A DNA stretch of 64,000 bases from Stenotrophomonas sp. 364 (GCF_009832905.1 NZ_CP047135.1:3512001-3576000); one strand, 5' to 3'; shown: positions 17,201-26,312, counted from the stretch's first letter. A program made the numbers and translations. The notes: generated by a model not told the origin, from the letters alone.

Positions 17201-18256
17201 TTACCGGTCGTCGCGCTGCCGCATGCTGCCGCGCCAGGCGTCGAGGAACTGGCGGCGCTTGAGGCCGTCCAGGTACACGAGCAGGCCCGGGCCCAGCTGG
17301 ATCGGGCGGTAGCTGCGCGCGGGCGAGCGGCCTCGTTGCTGGCCCTGTGCGGGCAGAATCGGCATCAGGCGGGCTTCGCGCGAGAGGACCTGCTGGCCGC
17401 GGGGTGACAGCAGGTAGTCGAGGAAGCGGCGCGCCTCGTCCGGATGCGGGCTGGTGCGGGGGATCACCGCGGTGCGCAGCACCACCAGCGTGTAGTCCTC
17501 CGGTTCGACGATGCCCAGCGGTGCGCCAGCCTCGATCCGCGCCTGCGCGTAGGAGCCCAGCACGTTGTAGACCAGCGACAGCTTGCCGCTGCTGACCTGA
17601 TCGAGCAGCACGCCGGTGCGTTCTTCCAGGTGCACGCCGTTGTCGCCCAGCGCGCCCAGCAGCGCCCCGGCAATGCTGCCGCGCTGGCCGTCCTGGGTGG
17701 CCAGCAGGTAGCCCACGCTGCTGCGCTCCACGTCGTAGGTGCCCACCCTTCCCTGCAGCGGTGCGTCCGGGGCGCGCAGCAGTTCCAGCAGTTGCCGGCG
17801 CGTGTGCGGGACCCGCGCCGCCGGCAGGGTGCGGGTGTTGTAGACGATGGCCACCGGTTCGTAGCTGATCCCGAAGGCCTCGTGCCGCCATTGCGCCCAC
17901 GCCGGCAAGGCGTCGGTCTGCACCGAGCGATGCGGCAGCGCGTGGCCGTCGTTGACCAGCTTGGTCTGCAGGTCCATGCCGCTGCTGATCAGCATGTCCG
18001 GCGCCTGCGGGCCGCTGCGGTCGCGCAGGTAGCGCACGTAGATGTCCTGGGTGATCACATCCTCGTAGAGGATTTCGGTGCCCGGGTGCAGGCGCTGGTA
18101 GTCGGCGATCACCGTGGCAAACACTTCGATGTCGGTCGAGCCATGGATGCGCAGCTGCGCCACCGCCGGACCCTTGGCCGGGAACCGCTGCACATCGCCC
18201 GGCGCGGCCAGCACCGGGCCTGCCATCACCAGCAGCAACAACCACGCGTACTTCAT
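17201..18256 (-). CDS. periplasmic solute-binding protein coupled to tctDE
   Basis: 351 residues with a signal peptide (MKYAWLLLLVMAGPVLAAPG). It resembles ABC-type binding proteins of the iron/phosphate superfamily: LRIHGSTDIEVFATVIADYQ, then ISYEPVAIVYNTRTLPAARVP, and near the end RRFLDYLLSPRGQQVLSREA. The start ATG overlaps the tctE stop by 4 bp (ATGA), so translation is coupled to the sensor kinase. No ABC permease or ATPase gene is adjacent. In Bordetella the TTT-family binding protein BctC takes part in signalling to the kinase BctE. This protein is from another fold family, but its position suggests a similar accessory sensing role for citrate or another carboxylate. A transport role with distant permeases cannot be excluded. 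Confidence 0.82.
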   Translation of the reverse strand: MKYAWLLLLVMAGPVLAAPGDVQRFPAKGPAVAQLRIHGSTDIEVFATVIADYQRLHPGTEILYEDVITQDIYVRYLRDRSGPQAPDMLISSGMDLQTKLVNDGHALPHRSVQTDALPAWAQWRHEAFGISYEPVAIVYNTRTLPAARVPHTRRQLLELLRAPDAPLQGRVGTYDVERSSVGYLLATQDGQRGSIAGALLGALGDNGVHLEERTGVLLDQVSSGKLSLVYNVLGSYAQARIEAGAPLGIVEPEDYTLVVLRTAVIPRTSPHPDEARRFLDYLLSPRGQQVLSREARLMPILPAQGQQRGRSPARSYRPIQLGPGLLVYLDGLKRRQFLDAWRGSMRQRDDR

Positions 18257-19635
18257 GCATGCATCCTCGGCAGGCGGATGGTGGCCACCAGGCCCCCTCC
18301 GACGCGGTTGCTCAGGTCGATCTGGCCCCCATGGCTGTCCACCACGCGCTTGACGATGGCCAGCCCCAGTCCGGCGCCGCCGGCGGCGGCCCCTTCGCCA
18401 CGCGCGAAACGCTCGAACACGCGCTCGGCGTCGGCTGCGGCAATGCCCGGCCCGTGGTCGGCGATGGTCAGCACCCAGTGCTGCGCCTCTTCGGTCAGCG
18501 CCACCTGCAGCGCGCCGTCGCCGCCGTACTTGAGGGCGTTGTCGATCAGGTTCTTGATGGCCTCGCGCAGCAGCAGCGCGTCGCCGTGTATCCAGGCCGC
18601 CTGTGCGCTCACCGCCAGTTGCACGCGTGGGGCCGGCAGTGCCTGCGGCAGCGCTTCATGCAGCGCCTGGTGCACGGTTTCGGCCAGGTCCACCGGGGCG
18701 AAGCGCTGCAGGTTGGCACGGTGGATCACACTGGCATCGCTGAGCAGCTGGTTCAGCAGCCGGCTCATGTGGGTGGCGTTGCGTTCGATGGCGCGCAGGC
18801 TGCGCCGCATGTCCTCGGGGTCTTCCTCGTCCAGGGCCAGCTGCGCCTGCGCGCGCAGCGCGGCCAGCGGCGTGCGCATCTGGTGCGCGGCCTCGGCCAT
18901 GAACGCCCGCAGCGTTTCATTGCTGCCCTGCAGGCGGCCCATGAAGTGGTTCAGCGCGCCCACCATCTTGTCCATCTCGCGCGGCACGCTGGCGTCGAGT
19001 GGCTTCAGGTCGGACGGTTCGCGACGGGCCAGCTCGCGCTCCATCCGCACCAGCGGGCGCAGCGCGCGATGTACACCCAGACCGACCAGGGCCAGCGACA
19101 ACAGCGACAACACCGCGATGGCCAACAACGCACGGGTCACCATGTCCTGCGCCAGCGCTTCGCGGGCGCGCCGGGTCTGGCCCACCTGCACCCGCACCTC
19201 GCCCTGCGCCGATGGCGAGGACACCCGCCGCGCCACCACCACGAACCGCACCTGCTCGCCGCTGTAGGGGGCATCGAACAGCTGCGGGCGGTCGCTGGGC
19301 GCGTGCGGCGGACGTGGCAGGTCCGCGTATCCGGTCACCGTCTGGTCGCGTGCGTCGGACACGCGGTAGAACACGCGGTCTTCCGGTGCCATCGCCAACA
19401 GGTCCAGCGCGGCATACGGCAGATCGACCTGCCATTGCGCCTCCACCAGCGCCACCGAATCGATGATCGACAGCGCCGAGGACACCAGCAGGTGATCGTA
19501 GGAGCGGTTGGCGGCGCGTTGCCCGTAGGCGCGCGCGCCGAACAGCAACGCCACCGCGAACAGCGCCAGGAACGCGCCCAGGTACAGCCACAGCGTGTGC
19601 CGGATCGAGCCGGAGGTGCGCGGGTCAGTCGTCAT
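18253..19635 (-). CDS. tctE: sensor histidine kinase TctE-like
   Basis: 460 residues from ATG 19635 (MTTDPRTSGSIRHTLW), overlapping the tctD stop by 11 bp. TM1 is about 14-34. The periplasmic sensor (about 40-165) matches the two-component sensor kinase N-terminal type of TctE. TM2 is about 168-190, with HAMP at about 190-240. The HisKA phospho-acceptor is His251 (AEAAHQMRTPLAAL). ATPase motifs are NLIDNALKYGG, DHGPGI and GAGLGLAIVKRVVDSHGG. In Xanthomonas the TctDE pair activates the citH citrate transporter gene; here a porin and CitMHS transporter are directly divergent. Order is tctD-tctE-binding protein with overlapping ends, so one transcript is likely. Confidence 0.93.
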   Translation of the reverse strand: MTTDPRTSGSIRHTLWLYLGAFLALFAVALLFGARAYGQRAANRSYDHLLVSSALSIIDSVALVEAQWQVDLPYAALDLLAMAPEDRVFYRVSDARDQTVTGYADLPRPPHAPSDRPQLFDAPYSGEQVRFVVVARRVSSPSAQGEVRVQVGQTRRAREALAQDMVTRALLAIAVLSLLSLALVGLGVHRALRPLVRMERELARREPSDLKPLDASVPREMDKMVGALNHFMGRLQGSNETLRAFMAEAAHQMRTPLAALRAQAQLALDEEDPEDMRRSLRAIERNATHMSRLLNQLLSDASVIHRANLQRFAPVDLAETVHQALHEALPQALPAPRVQLAVSAQAAWIHGDALLLREAIKNLIDNALKYGGDGALQVALTEEAQHWVLTIADHGPGIAAADAERVFERFARGEGAAAGGAGLGLAIVKRVVDSHGGQIDLSNRVGGGLVATIRLPRMHA

Positions 19636-20326
19636 CGCCGCCCGCACTGCCGGCATCGTCGCCCAGCGCTTCGAGCAGATAGCCGCTGCCACGCACGGTG
19701 ACGATCCGCAGCGGCGCGTCGGCCAGCTTGCGACGCAGGCGGCCCACGTAGAGTTCGATCGCGTTGGGACCGGCCTCGTCGTCGAAGCCGAACAGACCGT
19801 TGCCGATCTCGTCCTTGGCCACCACCTGGCCCAGCCGGCCCATCAGGATTTCCAGCAGGCGGTATTCGCGGTTGGGCAGCTCGATCGGCTGGCCGTCCAG
19901 GCTGACCCGGTGCGAGGCGTTGTCGAACTGGAACGCGCCGATCTGCACCACTTCACTGGCCTGGCCGCGGGTGCGCCGCAGCAGCACCCGGCAGCGCGCC
20001 TCGAATTCGCGGAAATCGAACGGTTTGCCCAGGTAGTCGTCCGCGCCCACGTCCAGTGCCTGCACGCGGTCTTCAATGCCGTCGCGCGCGGTCAGCATCA
20101 GCACCGGGGTGCTGTCGCCGCGCTCGCGCATGCCCGCCAGCACGCGCAGGCCGTCGAGCTTGGGCAGGCCGATGTCCAGCACCACCAGGTCGAAGCTCTG
20201 GTAGCGCAGCACGCTGGCCGCGGCAAGCCCGTCGCTCTGCCAGTCCACCGCGTGGCCACTGCGGCGCATGCGGCGGACGATGGCATCGGCAAGGTCCGGG
20301 TTGTCTTCCACCAGCAGCAGGCGCAT
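19625..20326 (-). CDS. tctD: OmpR-family response regulator TctD-like
   Basis: 233 residues from ATG 20326 (MRLLLVEDNPDLADAIVRRM). The receiver domain (about 1-115) has the DN acidic pair, phospho-acceptor Asp51 (LVVLDIGLPKLDGL) and Lys in GKPF. The winged-helix DNA-binding domain is about 130-225 (NREYRLLEILMGRLGQVVAKDEI and VYVGRLRRKL-type end NAIELYVGRLRRKLADA). The frame is open about 22 codons further upstream, but the receiver starts right at this ATG. It is the first gene of the tctD-tctE-binding protein operon and divergent from the porin and CitMHS genes, which are its likely targets. Confidence 0.93.
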   Translation of the reverse strand: MRLLLVEDNPDLADAIVRRMRRSGHAVDWQSDGLAAASVLRYQSFDLVVLDIGLPKLDGLRVLAGMRERGDSTPVLMLTARDGIEDRVQALDVGADDYLGKPFDFREFEARCRVLLRRTRGQASEVVQIGAFQFDNASHRVSLDGQPIELPNREYRLLEILMGRLGQVVAKDEIGNGLFGFDDEAGPNAIELYVGRLRRKLADAPLRIVTVRGSGYLLEALGDDAGSAGGDDD

Positions 20327-20509
20327 CGGGTCAATTCGTCGAAGGTGCATGAATGCTAGCGCGAGCGGCTGCTGCCGTGGGCTTCGCTGCACTGCACAAA
20401 CCCCTGACAGGTGGATGACAGCTTCCCGGCACTAGGCTGCGCCATCGCGTCGCAGTCCCCCTGCCACGCCATTGGCGACATCACCGCATTGACGTACCTG
20501 GGAGGGTCC

Positions 20510-21694
20510 GTGGAACTGAACTCACTGCGCTGGCGCACGCCGGCTGCCTGCACCCTGCTGTTGCTGACCGCGCCGGTCTGGGCGGCCGAGGGCCCCGACG
20601 ATGAGAGCCCGGTCACCGCCACCGTTGGCGGCCGCCTGCACCTGGATTTCGCCGATTTCAGCAACGACAGCCGCGGCACCCCCAACAAGGACGACACCGA
20701 GATCCGCCGTGCCTGGGTGGATGTGTCGGGCAAGTTCTTCGTGGTGGACTACAAGCTGGAAGCCGACGTCTCCGGCGACCGGGTGGAAGCCAAGGACGTG
20801 TTCGTCAGCCGCAGCTTCGGCGACGCCGGCAAGCTCACCGTCGGCCAGTTCAAGCAGTTCTTCTCGCTGGACGACCGCACCAGCTCCAATTACGGCACCT
20901 TCCTGGAACGCGGCAACGCCGGCACCACCCTGGCCCCGCTGTACCGGCTGGGCGCCTCGTGGCAGGCCGCGCGCGGCGACATGACCTGGGCGGCCAGCGC
21001 CTACAGCCTTGAGAGCATCGACGCCTGGCAGGTCAAGGGCCGCGCCGCCGGTGGCCGTGCCACCTGGGCACCGGGCGCCACCGCTGGCGAGGTGCTGCAC
21101 CTGGGCCTGTCGCTGGCCCACGAGCGCTATGACAATCCCGGCGCCAACGGTGTGCCCGGGTTGAAGATCCGCCCGCGCCCTGCCGGCCACCTGTCCGACA
21201 ACAGCCGCCTGACCCTGGTCGACTTCTCGGCCGGCCGCGACACCGACGTCAACAAGTGGTCGCTGGAATACGCGCAGGTGCGCGGCCCGCTGTCCTGGCA
21301 GGGCGAGTTCAGCGGCGCCACCTTCGACGACGGCAGCCAGCGCGGCAAGGTGCTGGCCGGCTACGGTCTGGTGAGCTGGTTCGTCACCGGCGAATCGCGC
21401 GTGTACGACCGCAAGACCGGGCGCTTCGGTCGGGTCAAGGATTTCCAGCACCCCGCCGGCGCCTTTGAAGTGGCGCTGCGCTACGACCAGATGCGCGGCG
21501 ACCAGCACCTGATCGGCCAGCCGGACCTGCGGGATGCACAGACCGAAGCATGGACGCTGGGCGGCAATTGGTACATGCGCCCGAACCTGCGCTTCATGCT
21601 CAACCTGATCGAAAGCCGCAACCGCGACCGCCTGGCGGCGACCACGGTAGACCGTACCCGTGCAGTGACCGGCCGCCTGCAGTTCGATTTCTGA
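20510..21694 (+). CDS. OprO/OprP-family porin, probably for citrate
   Basis: 394 residues, starting at GTG 20510 with a good ribosome site (ggaggg, 20501-20506); the peptide then reads MELNSLRWRT and a signal peptide ending LTAPVWAAEG. The barrel sequence includes FFVVDYKLEADVSGDRVEA, KLTVGQFKQFFSLDDRTSS and NWYMRPNLRFMLNLIES, and ends GRLQFDF with the terminal Phe typical of outer-membrane proteins. The family was first known for phosphate channels. Here it lies 37 bp before a citrate transporter and is divergent from tctD, so citrate (or metal-citrate) uptake is likely. It is a paralogue of the porin at 11728-12894. Confidence 0.9.
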   Translation: MELNSLRWRTPAACTLLLLTAPVWAAEGPDDESPVTATVGGRLHLDFADFSNDSRGTPNKDDTEIRRAWVDVSGKFFVVDYKLEADVSGDRVEAKDVFVSRSFGDAGKLTVGQFKQFFSLDDRTSSNYGTFLERGNAGTTLAPLYRLGASWQAARGDMTWAASAYSLESIDAWQVKGRAAGGRATWAPGATAGEVLHLGLSLAHERYDNPGANGVPGLKIRPRPAGHLSDNSRLTLVDFSAGRDTDVNKWSLEYAQVRGPLSWQGEFSGATFDDGSQRGKVLAGYGLVSWFVTGESRVYDRKTGRFGRVKDFQHPAGAFEVALRYDQMRGDQHLIGQPDLRDAQTEAWTLGGNWYMRPNLRFMLNLIESRNRDRLAATTVDRTRAVTGRLQFDF

Positions 21695-21731
21695 TTTCTT
21701 CCTTCCGCACTACCTCTCCAGGAGTCTGCAG

Positions 21732-23063
21732 ATGATGCTCAGCATCCTCGGCTTTGGCATGGTCATTACGTTCATGTACTTGATCATGAGCAAACGGCTG
21801 TCGCCCCTTGTTGCCCTGATCACCATTCCGATCATCTTCGCGCTGCTGGGCGGTTTCGGCGCCGACATCGACGAAATGATGCTGGAAGGCATCAAGAAGA
21901 TCGCGCCGACCGGCGTGATGCTGATGTTCGCCATCCTGTACTTCGGGGTGATGATCGACGCGGGCCTGTTCGACCCGCTGGTGCGGATCATCCTGCGCTT
22001 CGTCAAGGGCGACCCGATGAAGATCGTGCTGGGCACCGCGATCCTGGCGATGCTGATCTCGCTCGACGGCGACGGGTCGACCACCTACATGATCACCGTG
22101 TCGGCGATGCTGCCGCTGTACCAGCGGTTGGGCATGAACGCGTTGAACATGACCTGCGTGACCATTCTCGCCGGCGGCGTGATGAACCTCACCCCGTGGG
22201 GCGGGCCGACCGCACGTGCGGCCACCGCGCTGCACGTGGACCCGGCCGATGTGTTCGTGCCGCTGATTCCCTCGATGGTGATCGCCTGTGCGGGCGTGCT
22301 GCTGCTGGCCTGGTACCTGGGCCTGAAGGAGCGCCGCCGGCTGGGCGTGGTGAGCCTGCCGCAGGGGGGCAGCTGGATGGACAACAGCGTGTCCGATGAC
22401 GGCAACGCGCTGCCCACGGTGGAAGATGCTGAGGACACCAAGCGGCCGAAGCTGCTGTGGGTGAACCTGGCGCTCACCCTGGCGCTGATGACCGCGCTGA
22501 TCATGGGCGTGCTGCCGATGCCGGTGCTGTTCATGGTCGGCTTTGCGATCGCGCTGGTGATCAACTACCCCAACCTGGCCGAGCAGCGCCGCCGCGTGGT
22601 CAACCATGCCGGCAACGTGCTGTCGGTGGTGGCGCTGATCTTCGCTGCGGGCATCTTCACCGGCATCCTCAACAACACCGGCATGGTGGAGGCGATGTCC
22701 CACAGCTTCCTGGCGATCATCCCCGACAGCTGGGGCCCGTACCTGGCGGTGATCACCGCGATCGCCTCGATGCCGTTCACCTTCTTCATGTCCAACGACG
22801 CCTTCTACTTCGGCGTGCTGCCGATCCTGTCCGAGGCCGCCGGCAACTACGGCATCACCCCGGTGGAGATGGCCCGCGCCTCGCTGGCCGGCCAGCCGGT
22901 GCACCTGCTCAGCCCGCTGGTGCCCTCGACCTACCTGCTGGTGGGCCTGGCCAAGGTGGAGTTCGCCGACCACCAGAAGTTCACCCTGAAGTGGGCCATC
23001 GCCATTTCGATGCTGCTGATGCTCGGCGGCCTGCTGTTCGGCCTGTACCCGCTTGCGTCCTGA
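21732..23063 (+). CDS. CitMHS family citrate:cation symporter
   Basis: 443 residues, about 11-12 membrane segments. It starts MMLSILGFGMVITFMYLIMS, preceded by ccaggag. It has CitMHS landmarks such as LISLDGDGSTTYMITVSAMLP, GGVMNLTPWGGPTARA and PFTFFMSNDAFYFGVLPIL. CitMHS proteins import citrate complexed with divalent metal ions (Mg or Ca) using protons; Xanthomonas CitH is a member. It is the second gene of the porin-CitMHS-SDR operon, with gaps of 37 and 25 bp, opposite the TctDE sensor genes. Metal preference cannot be read from the sequence. Confidence 0.94.
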   Translation: MMLSILGFGMVITFMYLIMSKRLSPLVALITIPIIFALLGGFGADIDEMMLEGIKKIAPTGVMLMFAILYFGVMIDAGLFDPLVRIILRFVKGDPMKIVLGTAILAMLISLDGDGSTTYMITVSAMLPLYQRLGMNALNMTCVTILAGGVMNLTPWGGPTARAATALHVDPADVFVPLIPSMVIACAGVLLLAWYLGLKERRRLGVVSLPQGGSWMDNSVSDDGNALPTVEDAEDTKRPKLLWVNLALTLALMTALIMGVLPMPVLFMVGFAIALVINYPNLAEQRRRVVNHAGNVLSVVALIFAAGIFTGILNNTGMVEAMSHSFLAIIPDSWGPYLAVITAIASMPFTFFMSNDAFYFGVLPILSEAAGNYGITPVEMARASLAGQPVHLLSPLVPSTYLLVGLAKVEFADHQKFTLKWAIAISMLLMLGGLLFGLYPLAS

Positions 23064-23088
23064 TCCGCCTACCAAGGAGCGTTCTGCC

Positions 23089-23829
23089 ATGACCCTTCGC
23101 ATCGCCTACGTCACCAGCGGTATGGGCAGTGTCGGCACTGCCATCTGCCAGAAGCTGGCCCGCAACGGCCACACCGTGGTGGCCGGTTGCGCGCCGAACT
23201 CGCCACGCAAGGCCGGCTGGCTCCGCGAACAGCGCGAGTTGGGCTTCGATTTCATCGCCTCCGAGGGCAACGCCGCGGACTGGTCCTCCACCGTGGCCGC
23301 CTTCGCCAAGGTCAAGGCCGAGGTCGGCGAGATCGACGTGCTGGTCAACAACGCCGGCGGCAGCCGCGACGTGCTGTTCCGGCAGATGAGCCCGGACGAC
23401 TGGAACGCGGTGATGGGCTCGAACCTGCACGCGCTGTTCAACATCACCAAGCAGGTCATCGACGGCATGGCCGCACGGGGCTGGGGCCGGATCGTGAACA
23501 TCGGCTCGGTGAGCGCGCACAAGGGCCAGATCGGCCAGGTCAACTTCGCCACCGCCAAGGCGGCCATGCATGGCTTCAGCCGGGCGCTGGCCAATGAGGT
23601 GGCCACGCGCGGGGTGACGGTCAATACGATTTCGCCCGGCTACATCGCCAGCCAGTCGATCAGCAGTTTCCCGCCGGACGTGCTGGACCGGTTGGCCGGC
23701 TCGGTGCCGATCCGCCGCCTGGGCAAGCCGGAAGAAGTGGCCAGCCTGTGCGCGTGGCTGGCGTCGGATGATGCGGCGTATGTGACCGGCGCGGATTACG
23801 CGGTGAACGGTGGGCTGCACATGTTCTGA
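23089..23829 (+). CDS. SDR-family protein related to acetoacetyl-CoA reductase, active site altered
   Basis: 246 residues from ATG 23089 (MTLRIAYVTSGMGSVGTAIC). Overall it is closest to PhbB/FabG-type NADPH-dependent ketoacyl reductases (LVNNAGGSRDVLFRQMSPDDW, VNIGSVSAHKGQIGQ, TVNTISPGYI). Three key positions deviate. The catalytic Tyr of Y-x3-K is Phe (F153-A-T-A-K157), while Ser140 and Lys157 are kept at the normal spacing. In the cofactor loop TGxxxGxG, the first and second glycines are Ser10 and Ser14, and only Gly16 remains. Normal reductase activity is therefore doubtful. It ends the citrate operon, 25 bp after the transporter, and a strong terminator follows. It could be a regulatory pseudo-enzyme or an enzyme with changed chemistry. 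Confidence 0.85.
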   Translation: MTLRIAYVTSGMGSVGTAICQKLARNGHTVVAGCAPNSPRKAGWLREQRELGFDFIASEGNAADWSSTVAAFAKVKAEVGEIDVLVNNAGGSRDVLFRQMSPDDWNAVMGSNLHALFNITKQVIDGMAARGWGRIVNIGSVSAHKGQIGQVNFATAKAAMHGFSRALANEVATRGVTVNTISPGYIASQSISSFPPDVLDRLAGSVPIRRLGKPEEVASLCAWLASDDAAYVTGADYAVNGGLHMF

Positions 23830-23873
23830 TGTTTGACGCGTCGAGTTGACGCGTGACCTCCCCCACGAGGTGG

Positions 23874-23907
23874 CCGCGACGCTGAGAGGCGTTGCGGCTT
23901 TTTTTTT
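23874..23907 (+). terminator. terminator of the porin-CitMHS-SDR operon
   Basis: Stem ccgcgacgc / gcgttgcgg (9 bp, one G-U), small loop, then c followed by nine or more T, 44 bp after the SDR stop. Confidence 0.88.
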
Positions 23908-23942
23908 CGTCGACGTCCCGCCGGGGTGGGCATCACGTACCG

Positions 23943-23967
23943 GTAGGTGCCGACCGTTGGTCGGCAC
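23943..23967 (+). repeat. GTAG-type REP (SMAG-like)
   Basis: gtag followed by gtgccgaccgttggtcggcac, a perfect 9-bp stem. The core is the same as in the 7092-7190 pair. It lies between the citrate operon terminator and the end of the TonB-dependent receptor gene. Confidence 0.8.
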
Positions 23968-24014
23968 ACCCGCGCACCCCAACCGCAATGGACGGTTGGC
24001 GCTGCCCGCGGTGG

Positions 24015-26312
24015 TCAGAACTCCGCCGCCACCGTCATGAACACCTGGCGCGGGGCGCTGGCGTGGATCGCGTAGCGGGTACCGGTCGGGTCGGTCGGGG
24101 CGAACGCGCTGAGCTGGCCGGCGTAGCGCTTGTTGGTGAGGTTGGTCGCGTTGAGCGACACTTTGACGTCGCGCAGGCCCAGGCCCGGGCCGAACGAATA
24201 GCCCACGCCCGCATCGAAGGTGGTCACGCCCGCCACCGACTGGTCGTTGGTGTAAGTGTAATAGCGCTTGCCGGTGTACTTGGCGCGCAGGCTGGCGAAG
24301 AAGCCATCGCGGTTCCAGCTGATTTCACTGGACGCCATCCGCTGCGGGGTGTCCACGGTGATCTTGCCGGCCACCGGCACGATCGCCCCGCCGGAGGTGT
24401 AGTTGTCCTCGTAGGTGGTCTTGTTCCAGGACAGCGCGTTGTACCACTGCAGGCCATCCACCGGCTTGAGGATGAAGGTCAGCTCGGCACCACGGCTCTT
24501 CACCGAGCCCACGTTGATGAAGCGGGTAATGCACTCCGGGCGCGTGCCCACCTCGATGCTGGTGCAGGGATTGAGCGAGAGCAGGCGATTGTCGAACATG
24601 ACGTGGTACGCCGCGATCGAGGCCTGGTACTTCTCGCCGAAGGTGCGGAAGCCCGCTTCCAGCGTCTTGGACTTTTCCGGCTCCAGCCCGGCGCTGGCCG
24701 CGAACGATTCCGGCGACACCTGCAGCGGGCCGCCGCTGCCACCGCCGACGAACGCGGCGATGTTCTCCGAGTACGAGGCGAACAGTTCCTGGTTGGGGCT
24801 CAGCTTGAAGCCGATACCGGCCTGCGGCAGCACCGATTCCTTGGCGGTCAGCGTGCCCGAGGCGTAGCTGGCCTCGGTGCCCGGCTTGGCGTTGGCGGTC
24901 ATGCGGGTGTTGGGGCTCTTGATGCCCACATCGACGGTCAGGCGGTCATCCAGGAAGCGCATGCGGTCCTGCACGTAGAACTGGCGCGTGCGGATGTCGA
25001 AGTCCTGGTCGAACAGGCGGCGGTCCGGATGATTGAGGTAGGCGTCATCCAGGAACGGGCCAGTGATGTAGTAGAAGTTGCGCTCCACGTTGTGGTCGTT
25101 GCGCTCATACCACAGGCCCGCTTCCAGTTCATGGATGCCCCACTGCCAGCTCAGCGCGGCGGTGATGCCCTGGCGGTTGATGGTGTAGTTGGTGCTGCGG
25201 ATGGAAATCGGCAGCGCCTGCGGCGTGCCCGGGTAGGAGGGCTGGCCCGGCGCCCACCAGTGGCCCTGGCCGCGGTTTTCATGGTGGTAGCCGAGCAGCT
25301 TCAGGCGCGCCGTGTCGCCCAGCGCCAGGTCGGCATCCAACGCGTACAGATTGTCGTCGCGCAGCGCGCGGCTCTGGTAGTAGGCATCGTCGATGCTGTT
25401 GACACCCCCGCTGAAGGCGCATTTCTGCGCATCTCGGGTACCGGGTGCGCAATAGGCGGCGGCCACGGCACGATCCCAGTCCGGGGCGTAGATGTTCCAG
25501 TCATAGCCCAGGCCGCGCCGCAGCATGTCCTTGGACAGGTAGGCGTAGTTGGCCTGGCTCACCCGCGAGGTGGCGGCGAACGCACCGAAGCGGTGATCGC
25601 CCACGTTCCACACGGCCTTCGCATTGAACTGACGCGTGGTCTGGTTCTGGTACGGGGCGGCCCACATGTCCGAATCCTGATGCACGCCGGACACGTAGGC
25701 CGAGAAGCCGTTGAGGTCGCCGGTGTCCACGCGCAGGTAGCCACGGCGCTGGTTGTCGTCGCCCACGGTCACGCTGGCACGGCCGCCGAATTCGGTGGAC
25801 GGGTCCTGCGAGAAGTACTGGATGGTGCCGCCCAGGTTGCTGGTGGACGCCACGCCCAACGAGCCGATGCCCTGCGACAGTTCCGCCCCGGCCAGGTTTT
25901 CGGCGATCAGGGCACGCGCGATGCTCAGGCCGTTGTAGTTGCCGTAGCTGTTGTCGCCCAGCGGAATGCCGTCCAGCGTGTAGCCCAGGCGGCTCTTGTC
26001 GAAGCCGCGCAGGGTGATGCTCTGCGATTCCTCGTTGGCGCCGAAGGCATCGTTGGACTGCACCGACACGCCCGGCAGGCGGTCGAGGATCTTCTGGCCG
26101 CTGGTACCGGGCGGCAGCACCTGCTTGTCCACCGTGCCGATGCGCTGCACCTGGCGGGTTTCGCCCTGGCCGATCACCGACACGGTGTCCAGGGTCTGCG
26201 CGCTGAGCGCAACGGTGGCATCGGGGCCTGCGTTGGCGGCTACGTCGGCAGCGTGGGCATTGGCGGCGCACAGCGCAATCGCCACGGCGATCGTCAGGGG
26301 TCGGGTAAGCAT
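24015..26312 (-). CDS. TonB-dependent outer-membrane receptor
   Basis: 765 residues from ATG 26312 (MLTRPLTIAVAIALCAANAHA, a clear signal peptide); ATG 26327 would add five residues. A TonB-box-like stretch is near LDTVSVIGQG. The plug domain is about 55-165 (QKILDRLPGVSVQSNDAF, SITLRGFDKSRLGYTLDGIPLG). The 22-strand barrel follows and ends SAPRQVFMTVAAEF, with an aromatic C-terminus. Such receptors import iron complexes, vitamins or carbohydrates through the outer membrane with energy from TonB. Next to a citrate locus, a metal-citrate or organic-acid siderophore ligand is conceivable. However, the gene is convergent with that operon and separated by a terminator, so the substrate stays open. 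Confidence 0.9.
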   Translation of the reverse strand: MLTRPLTIAVAIALCAANAHAADVAANAGPDATVALSAQTLDTVSVIGQGETRQVQRIGTVDKQVLPPGTSGQKILDRLPGVSVQSNDAFGANEESQSITLRGFDKSRLGYTLDGIPLGDNSYGNYNGLSIARALIAENLAGAELSQGIGSLGVASTSNLGGTIQYFSQDPSTEFGGRASVTVGDDNQRRGYLRVDTGDLNGFSAYVSGVHQDSDMWAAPYQNQTTRQFNAKAVWNVGDHRFGAFAATSRVSQANYAYLSKDMLRRGLGYDWNIYAPDWDRAVAAAYCAPGTRDAQKCAFSGGVNSIDDAYYQSRALRDDNLYALDADLALGDTARLKLLGYHHENRGQGHWWAPGQPSYPGTPQALPISIRSTNYTINRQGITAALSWQWGIHELEAGLWYERNDHNVERNFYYITGPFLDDAYLNHPDRRLFDQDFDIRTRQFYVQDRMRFLDDRLTVDVGIKSPNTRMTANAKPGTEASYASGTLTAKESVLPQAGIGFKLSPNQELFASYSENIAAFVGGGSGGPLQVSPESFAASAGLEPEKSKTLEAGFRTFGEKYQASIAAYHVMFDNRLLSLNPCTSIEVGTRPECITRFINVGSVKSRGAELTFILKPVDGLQWYNALSWNKTTYEDNYTSGGAIVPVAGKITVDTPQRMASSEISWNRDGFFASLRAKYTGKRYYTYTNDQSVAGVTTFDAGVGYSFGPGLGLRDVKVSLNATNLTNKRYAGQLSAFAPTDPTGTRYAIHASAPRQVFMTVAAEF

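Noticed and set aside
23830..24014. Small gene after the citrate operon
   Set aside because: The gap is filled by a strong terminator and a REP; the short open frames have no ribosome site.
24015..26312. Assignment of the TonB-dependent receptor as ferric citrate receptor FecA
   Set aside because: Only proximity to the citrate genes supports it. There is no FecR/FecI pair, and the gene is convergent behind a terminator.
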